From: Patiria miniata
Taxonomy: Eukaryota > Echinodermata > Asteroidea > Valvatida > Asterinidae
Length of the DNA stretch: 64,000 bases
Assembly (NCBI RefSeq): GCF_015706575.1
Contig: NW_024037063.1
Coordinates: forward strand, 124,001 to 188,000
Direction of reading: 5' to 3'
Numbering within the stretch: the stretch's first letter is position 1; each line of letters opens with the position of its first letter. The translations under genes were made by a program, and so were the position numbers. Below are positions 23,506 through 37,238 of the stretch, one piece after another. Below the pieces are notes generated by a model. The model had not been told where the DNA came from. It did not search any database and saw only the letters and a program-made list of their open reading frames with translations.

Positions 23506-26252
23506 GAGAGCTAGTTAGTCTGGCAACAACGTCCAACAAGTTTGAAGTCCGTAGACCCAATACTCGTGGAGAAAATGTGACATAAGCAAGAATATTATGC
23601 CCGAGTTTGTTTCTGTGCGTAAATTGCCATAGAGTAGGCTGTCAGCGGGCTTCGCTCCGTGGTGTGTTTACATGCTATATCTCGTTTTGGCGGTATCTTG
23701 TTATGAAAAATTTCTGATTTTTTTGACATGTATCGAGAGCTAGTTAGTCTGGCAACAACGTCCAACAAGTTTGAAGTCCGTAGACCCAATACTCGTGGAG
23801 AAAATGTGACATAAGCAAGAATATTATGCCCGAGTTTGTTTCTGTGCGTAAATTGCCATAGAGTAGGCTGTCAGCGGGCTTCGCTCCGTGGTGTGTTTAC
23901 ATGCTATATCTCGTTTTGGCGGTATCTTGTTATGAAAAATTTCTGATTTTTTTGACATGTATCGAGAGCTAGTTAGTCTGGCAACAACGTCCAACAAGTT
24001 TGAAGTCCGTAGACCCAATACTCGTGGAGAAAATGTGACATAAGCAAGAATATTTTGCCCGAGTTTGTTTCTGTGCGTAAATTGCCATAGAGTAGGCTGT
24101 CAGCGGGCTTCGCTCCGTGGTGTGTTTATATGCTATATCTCAAATCGGCGGTATCTTGTTATGAAAAATTTCTGATTTTTTTGACATGTATCGAGAGCTA
24201 GTTAGTCTGGCAACAACGTCCAACAAGTTTGAAGTCCGTAGACCCAATACTCGTGGAGAAAATGTGACATAAGCAAGAATATTATGCCCGAGTTTGTTTC
24301 TGTGCGTAAATTGCCATAGAGTAGGCTGTCAGCGGGCTTCGCTCCGTGGTGTGTTTACATGCTATATCTCGTTTTGGCGGTATCTTGTTATGAAAAATTT
24401 CTGATTTTTTTGACATGTATCGAGAGCTAGTTAGTCTGGCAACAACGTCCAACAAGTTTGAAGTCCGTAGACCCAATACTCGTGGAGAAAATGTGACATA
24501 AGCAAGAATATTATGCCCGAGTTTGTTTCTGTGCGTAAATTGCCATAGAGTAGGCTGTCAGCGGGCTTCGCTCCGTGGTGTGTTTACATGCTATATCTCG
24601 TTTTGGCGGTATCTTGTTATGAAAAATTTCTGATTTTTTTGACATGTATCGAGAGCTAGTTAGTCTGGCAACAACGTCCAACAAGTTTGAAGTCCGTAGA
24701 CCCAATACTCGTGGAGAAAATGTGACATAAGCAAGAATATTTTGCCCGAGTTTGTTTCTGTGCGTAAATTGCCATAGAGTAGGCTGTCAGCGGGCTTCGC
24801 TCCGTGGTGTGTTTACATGCTATATCTCGTTTCGGCGGTATCTTGTTATGAAAAATTTCTGATTTTTTTGACATGTATCGAGAGCTAGTTAGTCTGGCAA
24901 CAACGTCCAACAAGTTTGAAGTCCGTAGACCCAATACTCGTGGAGAAAATGTGACATAAGCAAGAATATTATGCCCGAGTTTGTTTCTGTGCGTAAATTG
25001 CCATAGAGTAGGCTGTCAGCGGGCTTCGCTCCGTGGTGTGTTTACATGCTATATCTCGTTTTGGCGGTATCTTGTTATGAAAAATTTCTGATTTTTTTGA
25101 CATGTATCGAGAGCTAGTTAGTCTGGCAACAACGTCCAACAAGTTTGAAGTCCGTAGACCCAATACTCGTGGAGAAAATGTGACATAAGCAAGAATATTA
25201 TGCCCGAGTTTGTTTCTGTGCGTAAATTGCCATAGAGTAGGCTGTCAGCGGGCTTCGCTCCGTGGTGTGTTTATATGCTATATCTCAAATCGGCGGTATC
25301 TTGTTATGAAAAAATTCTGATTTTTTTGACATGTATCGAGAGCTAGTTAGTCTGGCAACAACGTCCAACAAGTTTGAAGTCCGTAGACCCAATACTCGTG
25401 GAGAAAATGTGACATAAGCAAGAATATTATGCCCGAGTTTGTTTCTGTGCGTAAATTGCCATAGAGTAGGCTGTCAGCGGGCTTCGCTCCGTGGTGTGTT
25501 TATATGCTATATCTCAAATCGGCGGTATCTTGTTATGAAAAATTTCTGATTTTTTTGACATGTATCGAGAGCTAGTTAGTCTGGCAACAACGTCCAACAA
25601 GTTTGAAGTCCGTAGACCCAATACTCGTGGAGAAAATGTGACATAAGCAAGAATATTATGCCCGAGTTTGTTTCTGTGCGTAAATTGCCATAGAGTAGGC
25701 TGTCAGCGGGCTTCGCTCCGTGGTGTGTTTATATGCTATATCTCAAATCGGCGGTATCTTGTTATGAAAAATTTCTGATTTTTTTGACATGTATCGAGAG
25801 CTAGTTAGTCTGGCAACAACGTCCAACAAGTTTGAAGTCCGTAGACCCAATACTCGTGGAGAAAATGTGACATAAGCAAGAATATTATGCCCGAGTTTGT
25901 TTCTGTGCGTAAATTGCCATAGAGTAGGCTGTCAGCGGGCTTCGCTCCGTGGTGTGTTTATATGCTATATCTCAAATCGGCGGTATCTTGTTATGAAAAA
26001 TTTCTGATTTTTTTGACATGTATCGAGAGCTAGTTAGTCTGGCAACAACGTCCAACAAGTTTGAAGTCCGTAGACCCAATACTCGTGGAGAAAATGTGAC
26101 ATAAGCAAGAATATTTGCCCGAGTTTGTTTCTGTGCGTAAATTGCCATAGAGTAGGCTGTCAGCGGGCTTCGCTCCGTGGTGTGTTTATATGCTATATCT
26201 CAAATCGGCGGTATCTTGTTATGAAAAATTTCTGATTTTTTTGACATGTATC
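23506..26252. repeat. HOR 3, copy 2 (12 units)
   Basis: Unit order: A, A, Bt, A, A, At(GTTTC), A, B*, B, B, B, Bd. Length 2747 bp is twelve units minus one base. It shares with copy 1 the T92 at the third of the four A units and with copy 3 the A6T2 at the first of the B run. Confidence 0.85.
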
Positions 26253-28771
26253 GAGAGCTAGTTAGTCTGGCAACAACGTCCAACAAGTTTGAAGTCCGTA
26301 GACCCAATACTCGTGGAGAAAATGTGACATAAGCAAGAATATTATGCCCGAGTTTGTTTCTGTGCGTAAATTGCCATAGAGTAGGCTGTCAGCGGGCTTC
26401 GCTCCGTGGTGTGTTTACATGCTATATCTCGTTTTGGCGGTATCTTGTTATGAAAAATTTCTGATTTTTTTGACATGTATCGAGAGCTAGTTAGTCTGGC
26501 AACAACGTCCAACAAGTTTGAAGTCCGTAGACCCAATACTCGTGGAGAAAATGTGACATAAGCAAGAATATTATGCCCGAGTTTGTTTCTGTGCGTAAAT
26601 TGCCATAGAGTAGGCTGTCAGCGGGCTTCGCTCCGTGGTGTGTTTACATGCTATATCTCGTTTTGGCGGTATCTTGTTATGAAAAATTTCTGATTTTTTT
26701 GACATGTATCGAGAGCTAGTTAGTCTGGCAACAACGTCCAACAAGTTTGAAGTCCGTAGACCCAATACTCGTGGAGAAAATGTGACATAAGCAAGAATAT
26801 TTTGCCCGAGTTTGTTTCTGTGCGTAAATTGCCATAGAGTAGGCTGTCAGCGGGCTTCGCTCCGTGGTGTGTTTATATGCTATATCTCAAATCGGCGGTA
26901 TCTTGTTATGAAAAATTTCTGATTTTTTTGACATGTATCGAGAGCTAGTTAGTCTGGCAACAACGTCCAACAAGTTTGAAGTCCGTAGACCCAATACTCG
27001 TGGAGAAAATGTGACATAAGCAAGAATATTATGCCCGAGTTTGTTTCTGTGCGTAAATTGCCATAGAGTAGGCTGTCAGCGGGCTTCGCTCCGTGGTGTG
27101 TTTACATGCTATATCTCGTTTTGGCGGTATCTTGTTATGAAAAATTTCTGATTTTTTTGACATGTATCGAGAGCTAGTTAGTCTGGCAACAACGTCCAAC
27201 AAGTTTGAAGTCCGTAGACCCAATACTCGTGGAGAAAATGTGACATAAGCAAGAATATTATGCCCGAGTTTGTTTCTGTGCGTAAATTGCCATAGAGTAG
27301 GCTGTCAGCGGGCTTCGCTCCGTGGTGTGTTTACATGCTATATCTCGTTTTGGCGGTATCTTGTTATGAAAAATTTCTGATTTTTTTGACATGTATCGAG
27401 AGCTAGTTAGTCTGGCAACAACGTCCAACAAGTTTGAAGTCCGTAGACCCAATACTCGTGGAGAAAATGTGACATAAGCAAGAATATTATGCCCGAGTTT
27501 GTTTCTGTGCGTAAATTGCCATAGAGTAGGCTGTCAGCGGGCTTCGCTCCGTGGTGTGTTTACATGCTATATCTCGTTTTGGCGGTATCTTGTTATGAAA
27601 AATTTCTGATTTTTTTGACATGTATCGAGAGCTAGTTAGTCTGGCAACAACGTCCAACAAGTTTGAAGTCCGTAGACCCAATACTCGTGGAGAAAATGTG
27701 ACATAAGCAAGAATATTATGCCCGAGTTTGTTTCTGTGCGTAAATTGCCATAGAGTAGGCTGTCAGCGGGCTTCGCTCCGTGGTGTGTTTACATGCTATA
27801 TCTCGTTTTGGCGGTATCTTGTTATGAAAAATTTCTGATTTTTTTGACATGTATCGAGAGCTAGTTAGTCTGGCAACAACGTCCAACAAGTTTGAAGTCC
27901 GTAGACCCAATACTCGTGGAGAAAATGTGACATAAGCAAGAATATTATGCCCGAGTTTGTTTCTGTGCGTAAATTGCCATAGAGTAGGCTGTCAGCGGGC
28001 TTCGCTCCGTGGTGTGTTTATATGCTATATCTCAAATCGGCGGTATCTTGTTATGAAAAAATTCTGATTTTTTTGACATGTATCGAGAGCTAGTTAGTCT
28101 GGCAACAACGTCCAACAAGTTTGAAGTCCGTAGACCCAATACTCGTGGAGAAAATGTGACATAAGCAAGAATATTATGCCCGAGTTTGTTTCTGTGCGTA
28201 AATTGCCATAGAGTAGGCTGTCAGCGGGCTTCGCTCCGTGGTGTGTTTATATGCTATATCTCAAATCGGCGGTATCTTGTTATGAAAAATTTCTGATTTT
28301 TTTGACATGTATCGAGAGCTAGTTAGTCTGGCAACAACGTCCAACAAGTTTGAAGTCCGTAGACCCAATACTCGTGGAGAAAATGTGACATAAGCAAGAA
28401 TATTATGCCCGAGTTTGTTTCTGTGCGTAAATTGCCATAGAGTAGGCTGTCAGCGGGCTTCGCTCCGTGGTGTGTTTATATGCTATATCTCAAATCGGCG
28501 GTATCTTGTTATGAAAAATTTCTGATTTTTTTGACATGTATCGAGAGCTAGTTAGTCTGGCAACAACGTCCAACAAGTTTGAAGTCCGTAGACCCAATAC
28601 TCGTGGAGAAAATGTGACATAAGCAAGAATATTTTGCCCGAGTTTGTTTCTGTGCGTAAATTGCCATAGAGTAGGCTGTCAGCGGGCTTCGCTCCGTGGT
28701 GTGTTTATATGCTATATCTCAAATCGGCGGTATCTTGTTATGAAAAATTTCTGATTTTTTTGACATGTATC
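26253..28771. repeat. HOR 3, copy 3 (11 units)
   Basis: Unit order: A, A, Bt, A, A, A, A, B*, B, B, Bt. Length 2519 bp is exactly eleven units. Differs from copy 2 by one fewer B unit and by loss of T92 and GTTTC in the sixth unit. Confidence 0.85.
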
Positions 28772-30832
28772 GAGAGCTAGTTAGTCTGGCAACAACGTCC
28801 AACAAGTTTGAAGTCCGTAGACCCAATACTCGTGGAGAAAATGTGACATAAGCAAGAATATTATGCCCGAGTTTGTTTCTGTGCGTAAATTGCCATAGAG
28901 TAGGCTGTCAGCGGGCTTCGCTCCGTGGTGTGTTTACATGCTATATCTCGTTTTGGCGGTATCTTGTTATGAAAAATTTCTGATTTTTTTGACATGTATC
29001 GAGAGCTAGTTAGTCTGGCAACAACGTCCAACAAGTTTGAAGTCCGTAGACCCAATACTCGTGGAGAAAATGTGACATAAGCAAGAATATTATGCCCGAG
29101 TTTGTTTCTGTGCGTAAATTGCCATAGAGTAGGCTGTCAGCGGGCTTCGCTCCGTGGTGTGTTTACATGCTATATCTCGTTTTGGCGGTATCTTGTTATG
29201 AAAAATTTCTGATTTTTTTGACATGTATCGAGAGCTAGTTAGTCTGGCAACAACGTCCAACAAGTTTGAAGTCCGTAGACCCAATACTCGTGGAGAAAAT
29301 GTGACATAAGCAAGAATATTTTGCCCGAGTTTGTTTCTGTGCGTAAATTGCCATAGAGTAGGCTGTCAGCGGGCTTCGCTCCGTGGTGTGTTTATATGCT
29401 ATATCTCAAATCGGCGGTATCTTGTTATGAAAAATTTCTGATTTTTTTGACATGTATCGAGAGCTAGTTAGTCTGGCAACAACGTCCAACAAGTTTGAAG
29501 TCCGTAGACCCAATACTCGTGGAGAAAATGTGACATAAGCAAGAATATTTTGCCCGAGTTTGTTTCTGTGCGTAAATTGCCATAGAGTAGGCTGTCAGCG
29601 GGCTTCGCTCCGTGGTGTGTTTACATGCTATATCTCGTTTTGGCGGTATCTTGTTATGAAAAAATTCTGATTTTTTTGACATGTATCGAGAGCTAGTTAG
29701 TCTGGCAACAACGTCCAACAAGTTTGAAGTCCGTAGACCCAATACTCGTGGAGAAAATGTGACATAAGCAAGAATATTTTGCCCGAGTTTGTTTCTGTGC
29801 GTAAATTGCCATAGAGTAGGCTGTCAGCGGGCTTCGCTCCGTGGTGTGTTTATATGCTATATCTCAAATCGGCGGTATCTTGTTATGAAAAATTTCTGAT
29901 TTTTTTGACATGTATCGAGAGCTAGTTAGTCTGGCAACAACGTCCAACAAGTTTGAAGTCCGTAGACCCAATACTCGTGGAGAAAATGTGACATAAGCAA
30001 GAATATTATGCCCGAGTTTGTTTCTGTGCGTAAATTGCCATAGAGTAGGCTGTCAGCGGGCTTCGCTCCGTGGTGTGTTTACATGCTATATCTCGTTTTG
30101 GCGGTATCTTGTTATAAAAAAATTCTGATTTTTTTGACATGTATCGAGAGCTAGTTAGTCTGGCAACAACGTCCAACAAGTTTGAAGTCCGTAGACCCAA
30201 TACTCGTGGAGAAAATGTGACATAAGCAAGAATATTATGCCCGAGTTTGTTTCTGTGCGTAAATTGCCATAGAGTAGGCTGTCAGCGGGCTTCGCTCCGT
30301 GGTGTGTTTACATGCTATATCTCGTTTTGGCGGTATCTTGTTATGAAAAATTTCTGATTTTTTTGACATGTATCGAGAGCTAGTTAGTCTGGCAACAACG
30401 TCCAACAAGTTTGAAGTCCGTAGACCCAATACTCGTGGAGAAAATGTGACATAAGCAAGAATATTTTGCCCGAGTTTGTTTCTGTGCGTAAATTGCCATA
30501 GAGTAGGCTGTCAGCGGGCTTCGCTCCGTGGTGTGTTTATATGCTATATCTCAAATCGGCGGTATCTTGTTATGAAAAATTTCTGATTTTTTTGACATGT
30601 ATCGAGAGCTAGTTAGTCTGGCAACAACGTCCAACAAGTTTGAAGTCCGTAGACCCAATACTCGTGGAGAAAATGTGACATAAGCAAGAATATTTTGCCC
30701 GAGTTTGTTTCTGTGCGTAAATTGCCATAGAGTAGGCTGTCAGCGGGCTTCGCTCCGTGGTGTGTTTATATGCTATATCTCAAATCGGCGGTATCTTGTT
30801 ATGAAAAAATTCTGATTTTTTTGACATGTATC
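28772..30832. repeat. HOR 4, copy 1 (9 units)
   Basis: Unit order: A, A, Bt, At*, Bt, A*, A, Bt, Bt*. Length 2061 bp is exactly nine units. The core A*-Bt-A-A starts at 29459. The sixth unit has G200 changed to A (ttata in place of ttatg, near 30115). Confidence 0.75.
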
Positions 30833-32663
30833 GAGAGCTAGTTAGTCTGGCAACAACGTCCAACAAGTTTGAAGTCCGTAGACCCAATACTCGTGGAGAA
30901 AATGTGACATAAGCAAGAATATTATGCCCGAGTTTGTTTCTGTGCGTAAATTGCCATAGAGTAGGCTGTCAGCGGGCTTCGCTCCGTGGTGTGTTTACAT
31001 GCTATATCTCGTTTTGGCGGTATCTTGTTATGAAAAATTTCTGATTTTTTTGACATGTATCGAGAGCTAGTTAGTCTGGCAACAACGTCCAACAAGTTTG
31101 AAGTCCGTAGACCCAATACTCGTGGAGAAAATGTGACATAAGCAAGAATATTTTGCCCGAGTTTGTTTCTGTGCGTAAATTGCCATAGAGTAGGCTGTCA
31201 GCGGGCTTCGCTCCGTGGTGTGTTTATATGCTATATCTCAAATCGGCGGTATCTTGTTATGAAAAATTTCTGATTTTTTTGACATGTATCGAGAGCTAGT
31301 TAGTCTGGCAACAACGTCCAACAAGTTTGAAGTCCGTAGACCCAATACTCGTGGAGAAAATGTGACATAAGCAAGAATATTATGCCCGAGTTTGTTTCTG
31401 TGCGTAAATTGCCATAGAGTAGGCTGTCAGCGGGCTTCGCTCCGTGGTGTGTTTACATGCTATATCTCGTTTCGGCGGTATCTTGTTATGAAAAATTTCT
31501 GATTTTTTTGACATGTATCGAGAGCTAGTTAGTCTGGCAACAACGTCCAACAAGTTTGAAGTCCGTAGACCCAATACTCGTGGAGAAAATGTGACATAAG
31601 CAAGAATATTATGCCCGAGTTTGTTTCTGTGCGTAAATTGCCATAGAGTAGGCTGTCAGCGGGCTTCGCTCCGTGGTGTGTTTACATGCTATATCTCGTT
31701 TTGGCGGTATCTTGTTATGAAAAAATTCTGATTTTTTTGACATGTATCGAGAGCTAGTTAGTCTGGCAACAACGTCCAACAAGTTTGAAGTCCGTAGACC
31801 CAATACTCGTGGAGAAAATGTGACATAAGCAAGAATATTATGCCCGAGTTTGTTTCTGTGCGTAAATTGCCATAGAGTAGGCTGTCAGCGGGCTTCGCTC
31901 CGTGGTGTGTTTATATGCTATATCTCGTTTCGGCGGTATCTTGTTATGAAAAATTTCTGATTTTTTTGACATGTATCGAGAGCTAGTTAGTCTGGCAACA
32001 ACGTCCAACAAGTTTGAAGTCCGTAGACCCAATACTCGTGGAGAAAATGTGACATAAGCAAGAATATTATGCCCGAGTTTGTTTCTGTGCGTAAATTGCC
32101 ATAGAGTAGGCTGTCAGCGGGCTTCGCTCCGTGGTGTGTTTATATGCTATATCTCAAATCGGCGGTATCTTGTTATGAAAAATTCTGATTTTTTTGACAT
32201 GTATCGAGAGCTAGTTAGTCTGGCAACAACGTCCAACAAGTTTGAAGTCCGTAGACCCAATACTCGTGGAGAAAATGTGACATAAGCAAGAATATTATGC
32301 CCGAGTTTGTTTCTGTGCGTAAATTGCCATAGAGTAGGCTGTCAGCGGGCTTCGCTCCGTGGTGTGTTTATATGCTATATCTCAAATCGGCGGTATCTTG
32401 TTATGAAAAATTTCTGATTTTTTTGACATGTATCGAGAGCTAGTTAGTCTGGCAACAACGTCCAACAAGTTTGAAGTCCGTAGACCCAATACTCGTGGAG
32501 AAAATGTGACATAAGCAAGAATATTATGCCCGAGTTTGTTTCTGTGCGTAAATTGCCATAGAGTAGGCTGTCAGCGGGCTTCGCTCCGTGGTGTGTTTAT
32601 ATGCTATATCTCAAATCGGCGGTATCTTGTTATGAAAAATTTCTGATTTTTTTGACATGTATC
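30833..32663. repeat. Eight intervening units
   Basis: Unit order: A, Bt, A(GTTTC), A*, A'(GTTTC), Bs, B, B. It separates HOR 4 copies 1 and 2. Two GTTTC units lie two units apart and differ at 166, again a mixed haplotype. Confidence 0.85.
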
Positions 32664-34722
32664 GAGAGCTAGTTAGTCTGGCAACAACGTCCAACAAGTT
32701 TGAAGTCCGTAGACCCAATACTCGTGGAGAAAATGTGACATAAGCAAGAATATTATGCCCGAGTTTGTTTCTGTGCGTAAATTGCCATAGAGTAGGCTGT
32801 CAGCGGGCTTCGCTCCGTGGTGTGTTTACATGCTATATCTCGTTTTGGCGGTATCTTGTTATGAAAAATTTCTGATTTTTTTGACATGTATCGAGAGCTA
32901 GTTAGTCTGGCAACAACGTCCAACAAGTTTGAAGTCCGTAGACCCAATACTCGTGGAGAAAATGTGACATAAGCAAGAATATTATGCCCGAGTTTGTTTC
33001 TGTGCGTAAATTGCCATAGAGTAGGCTGTCAGCGGCTTCGCTCCGTGGTGTGTTTACATGCTATATCTCGTTTTGGCGGTATCTTGTTATGAAAAATTTC
33101 TGATTTTTTTGACATGTATCGAGAGCTAGTTAGTCTGGCAACAACGTCCAACAAGTTTGAAGTCCGTAGACCCAATACTCGTGGAGAAAATGTGACATAA
33201 GCAAGAATATTATGCCCGAGTTTGTTTCTGTGCGTAAATTGCCATAGAGTAGGCTGTCAGCGGGCTTCGCTCCGTGGTGTGTTTATATGCTATATCTCAA
33301 ATCGGCGGTATCTTGTTATGAAAAATTTCTGATTTTTTTGACATGTATCGAGAGCTAGTTAGTCTGGCAACAACGTCCAACAAGTTTGAAGTCCGTAGAC
33401 CCAATACTCGTGGAGAAAATGTGACATAAGCAAGAATATTTGCCCGAGTTTGTTTCTGTGCGTAAATTGCCATAGAGTAGGCTGTCAGCGGGCTTCGCTC
33501 CGTGGTGTGTTTACATGCTATATCTCGTTTTGGCGGTATCTTGTTATGAAAAAATTCTGATTTTTTTGACATGTATCGAGAGCTAGTTAGTCTGGCAACA
33601 ACGTCCAACAAGTTTGAAGTCCGTAGACCCAATACTCGTGGAGAAAATGTGACATAAGCAAGAATATTTTGCCCGAGTTTGTTTCTGTGCGTAAATTGCC
33701 ATAGAGTAGGCTGTCAGCGGGCTTCGCTCCGTGGTGTGTTTATATGCTATATCTCAAATCGGCGGTATCTTGTTATGAAAAATTTCTGATTTTTTTGACA
33801 TGTATCGAGAGCTAGTTAGTCTGGCAACAACGTCCAACAAGTTTGAAGTCCGTAGACCCAATACTCGTGGAGAAAATGTGACATAAGCAAGAATATTATG
33901 CCCGAGTTTGTTTCTGTGCGTAAATTGCCATAGAGTAGGCTGTCAGCGGGCTTCGCTCCGTGGTGTGTTTACATGCTATATCTCGTTTTGGCGGTATCTT
34001 GTTATGAAAAATTTCTGATTTTTTTGACATGTATCGAGAGCTAGTTAGTCTGGCAACAACGTCCAACAAGTTTGAAGTCCGTAGACCCAATACTCGTGGA
34101 GAAAATGTGACATAAGCAAGAATATTATGCCCGAGTTTGTTTCTGTGCGTAAATTGCCATAGAGTAGGCTGTCAGCGGGCTTCGCTCCGTGGTGTGTTTA
34201 TATGCTATATCTCGTTTTGGCGGTATCTTGTTATGAAAAATTTCTGATTTTTTTGACATGTATCGAGAGCTAGTTAGTCTGGCAACAACGTCCAACAAGT
34301 TTGAAGTCCGTAGACCCAATACTCGTGGAGAAAATGTGACATAAGCAAGAATATTATGCCCGAGTTTGTTTCTGTGCGTAAATTGCCATAGAGTAGGCTG
34401 TCAGCGGGCTTCGCTCCGTGGTGTGTTTATATGCTATATCTCAAATCGGCGGTATCTTGTTATGAAAAATTTCTGATTTTTTTGACATGTATCGAGAGCT
34501 AGTTAGTCTGGCAACAACGTCCAACAAGTTTGAAGTCCGTAGACCCAATACTCGTGGAGAAAATGTGACATAAGCAAGAATATTTTGCCCGAGTTTGTTT
34601 CTGTGCGTAAATTGCCATAGAGTAGGCTGTCAGCGGGCTTCGCTCCGTGGTGTGTTTATATGCTATATCTCAAATCGGCGGTATCTTGTTATGAAAAATT
34701 TCTGATTTTTTTGACATGTATC
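32664..34722. repeat. HOR 4, copy 2 (9 units)
   Basis: Unit order: A, A (one G missing from 142-144, near 33032), B, Ad*, Bt, A, A', B, Bt. It matches copy 1 unit for unit in A/B order. The core A*-Bt-A-A starts at 33350. Confidence 0.75.
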
Positions 34723-37238
34723 GAGAGCTAGTTAGTCTGGCAACAACGTCCAACAAGTTTGAAGTCCGTAGACCCAATACTCGTGGAGAAAATGTGACAT
34801 AAGCAAGAATATTATGCCCGAGTTTGTTTCTGTGCGTAAATTGCCATAGAGTAGGCTGTCAGCGGGCTTCGCTCCGTGGTGTGTTTACATGCTATATCTC
34901 GTTTTGGCGGTATCTTGTTATGAAAAATTTCTGATTTTTTTGACATGTATCGAGAGCTAGTTAGTCTGGCAACAACGTCCAACAAGTTTGAAGTCCGTAG
35001 ACCCAATACTCGTGGAGAAAATGTGACATAAGCAAGAATATTATGCCCGAGTTTGTTTCTGTGCGTAAATTGCCATAGAGTAGGCTGTCAGCGGGCTTCG
35101 CTCCGTGGTGTGTTTACATGCTATATCTCGTTTTGGCGGTATCTTGTTATGAAAAAATTCTGATTTTTTTGACATGTATCGAGAGCTAGTTAGTCTGGCA
35201 ACAACGTCCAACAAGTTTGAAGTCCGTAGACCCAATACTCGTGGAGAAAATGTGACATAAGCAAGAATATTATGCCCGAGTTTGTTTCTGTGCGTAAATT
35301 GCCATAGAGTAGGCTGTCAGCGGGCTTCGCTCCGTGGTGTGTTTATATGCTATATCTCAAATCGGCGGTATCTTGTTATGAAAAATTTCTGATTTTTTTG
35401 ACATGTATCGAGAGCTAGTTAGTCTGGCAACAACGTCCAACAAGTTTGAAGTCCGTAGACCCAATACTCGTGGAGAAAATGTGACATAAGCAAGAATATT
35501 TTGCCCGAGTTTGTTTCTGTGCGTAAATTGCCATAGAGTAGGCTGTCAGCGGGCTTCGCTCCGTGGTGTGTTTACATGCTATATCTCGTTTTGGCGGTAT
35601 CTTGTTATGAAAAAATTCTGATTTTTTTGACATGTATCGAGAGCTAGTTAGTCTGGCAACAACGTCCAACAAGTTTGAAGTCCGTAGACCCAATACTCGT
35701 GGAGAAAATGTGACATAAGCAAGAATATTTTGCCCGAGTTTGTTTCTGTGCGTAAATTGCCATAGAGTAGGCTGTCAGCGGGCTTCGCTCCGTGGTGTGT
35801 TTATATGCTATATCTCAATCGGCGGTATCTTGTTATGAAAAATTTCTGATTTTTTTGACATGTATCGAGAGCTAGTTAGTCTGGCAACAACGTCCAACAA
35901 GTTTGAAGTCCGTAGACCCAATACTCGTGGAGAAAATGTGACATAAGCAAGAATATTATGCCCGAGTTTGTTTCTGTGCGTAAATTGCCATAGAGTAGGC
36001 TGTCAGCGGGCTTCGCTCCGTGGTGTGTTTACATGCTATATCTCGTTTTGGCGGTATCTTGTTATGAAAAATTTCTGATTTTTTTGACATGTATCGAGAG
36101 CTAGTTAGTCTGGCAACAACGTCCAACAAGTTTGAAGTCCGTAGACCCAATACTCGTGGAGAAAATGTGACATAAGCAAGAATATTTGCCCGAGTTTGTT
36201 TCTGTGCGTAAATTGCCATAGAGTAGGCTGTCAGCGGGCTTCGCTCCGTGGTGTGTTTACATGCTATATCTCGTTTTGGCGGTATCTTGTTATGAAAAAA
36301 TTCTGATTTTTTTGACATGTATCGAGAGCTAGTTAGTCTGGCAACAACGTCCAACAAGTTTGAAGTCCGTAGACCCAATACTCGTGGAGAAAATGTGACA
36401 TAAGCAAGAATATTATGCCCGAGTTTGTTTCTGTGCGTAAATTGCCATAGAGTAGGCTGTCAGCGGGCTTCGCTCCGTGGTGTGTTTACATGCTATATCT
36501 CGTTTTGGCGGTATCTTGTTATGAAAAATTTCTGATTTTTTTGACATGTATCGAGAGCTAGTTAGTCTGGCAACAACGTCCAACAAGTTTGAAGTCCGTA
36601 GACCCAATACTCGTGGAGAAAATGTGACATAAGCAAGAATATTATGCCCGAGTTTGTTTCTGTGCGTAAATTGCCATAGAGTAGGCTGTCAGCGGGCTTC
36701 GCTCCGTGGTGTGTTTATATGCTATATCTCAAATCGGCGGTATCTTGTTATGAAAAATTTCTGATTTTTTTGACATGTATCGAGAGCTAGTTAGTCTGGC
36801 AACAACGTCCAACAAGTTTGAAGTCCGTAGACCCAATACTCGTGGAGAAAATGTGACATAAGCAAGAATATTATGCCCGAGTTTGTTTCTGTGCGTAAAT
36901 TGCCATAGAGTAGGCTGTCAGCGGGCTTCGCTCCGTGGTGTGTTTATATGCTATATCTCAAATCGGCGGTATCTTGTTATGAAAAATTTCTGATTTTTTT
37001 GACATGTATCGAGAGCTAGTTAGTCTGGCAACAACGTCCAACAAGTTTGAAGTCCGTAGACCCAATACTCGTGGAGAAAATGTGACATAAGCAAGAATAT
37101 TTGCCCGAGTTTGTTTCTGTGCGTAAATTGCCATAGAGTAGGCTGTCAGCGGGCTTCGCTCCGTGGTGTGTTTATATGCTATATCTCAAATCGGCGGTAT
37201 CTTGTTATGAAAAATTTCTGATTTTTTTGACATGTATC
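34723..37238. repeat. HOR 4, copy 3 (11 units)
   Basis: Unit order: A, A*, B, At*, Bt(CAAT), A, Ad*, A, B, B, Bd. The core starts at 35410. The CAAT block near 35816 is the only one to the left of 49.9 kb. Confidence 0.7.
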
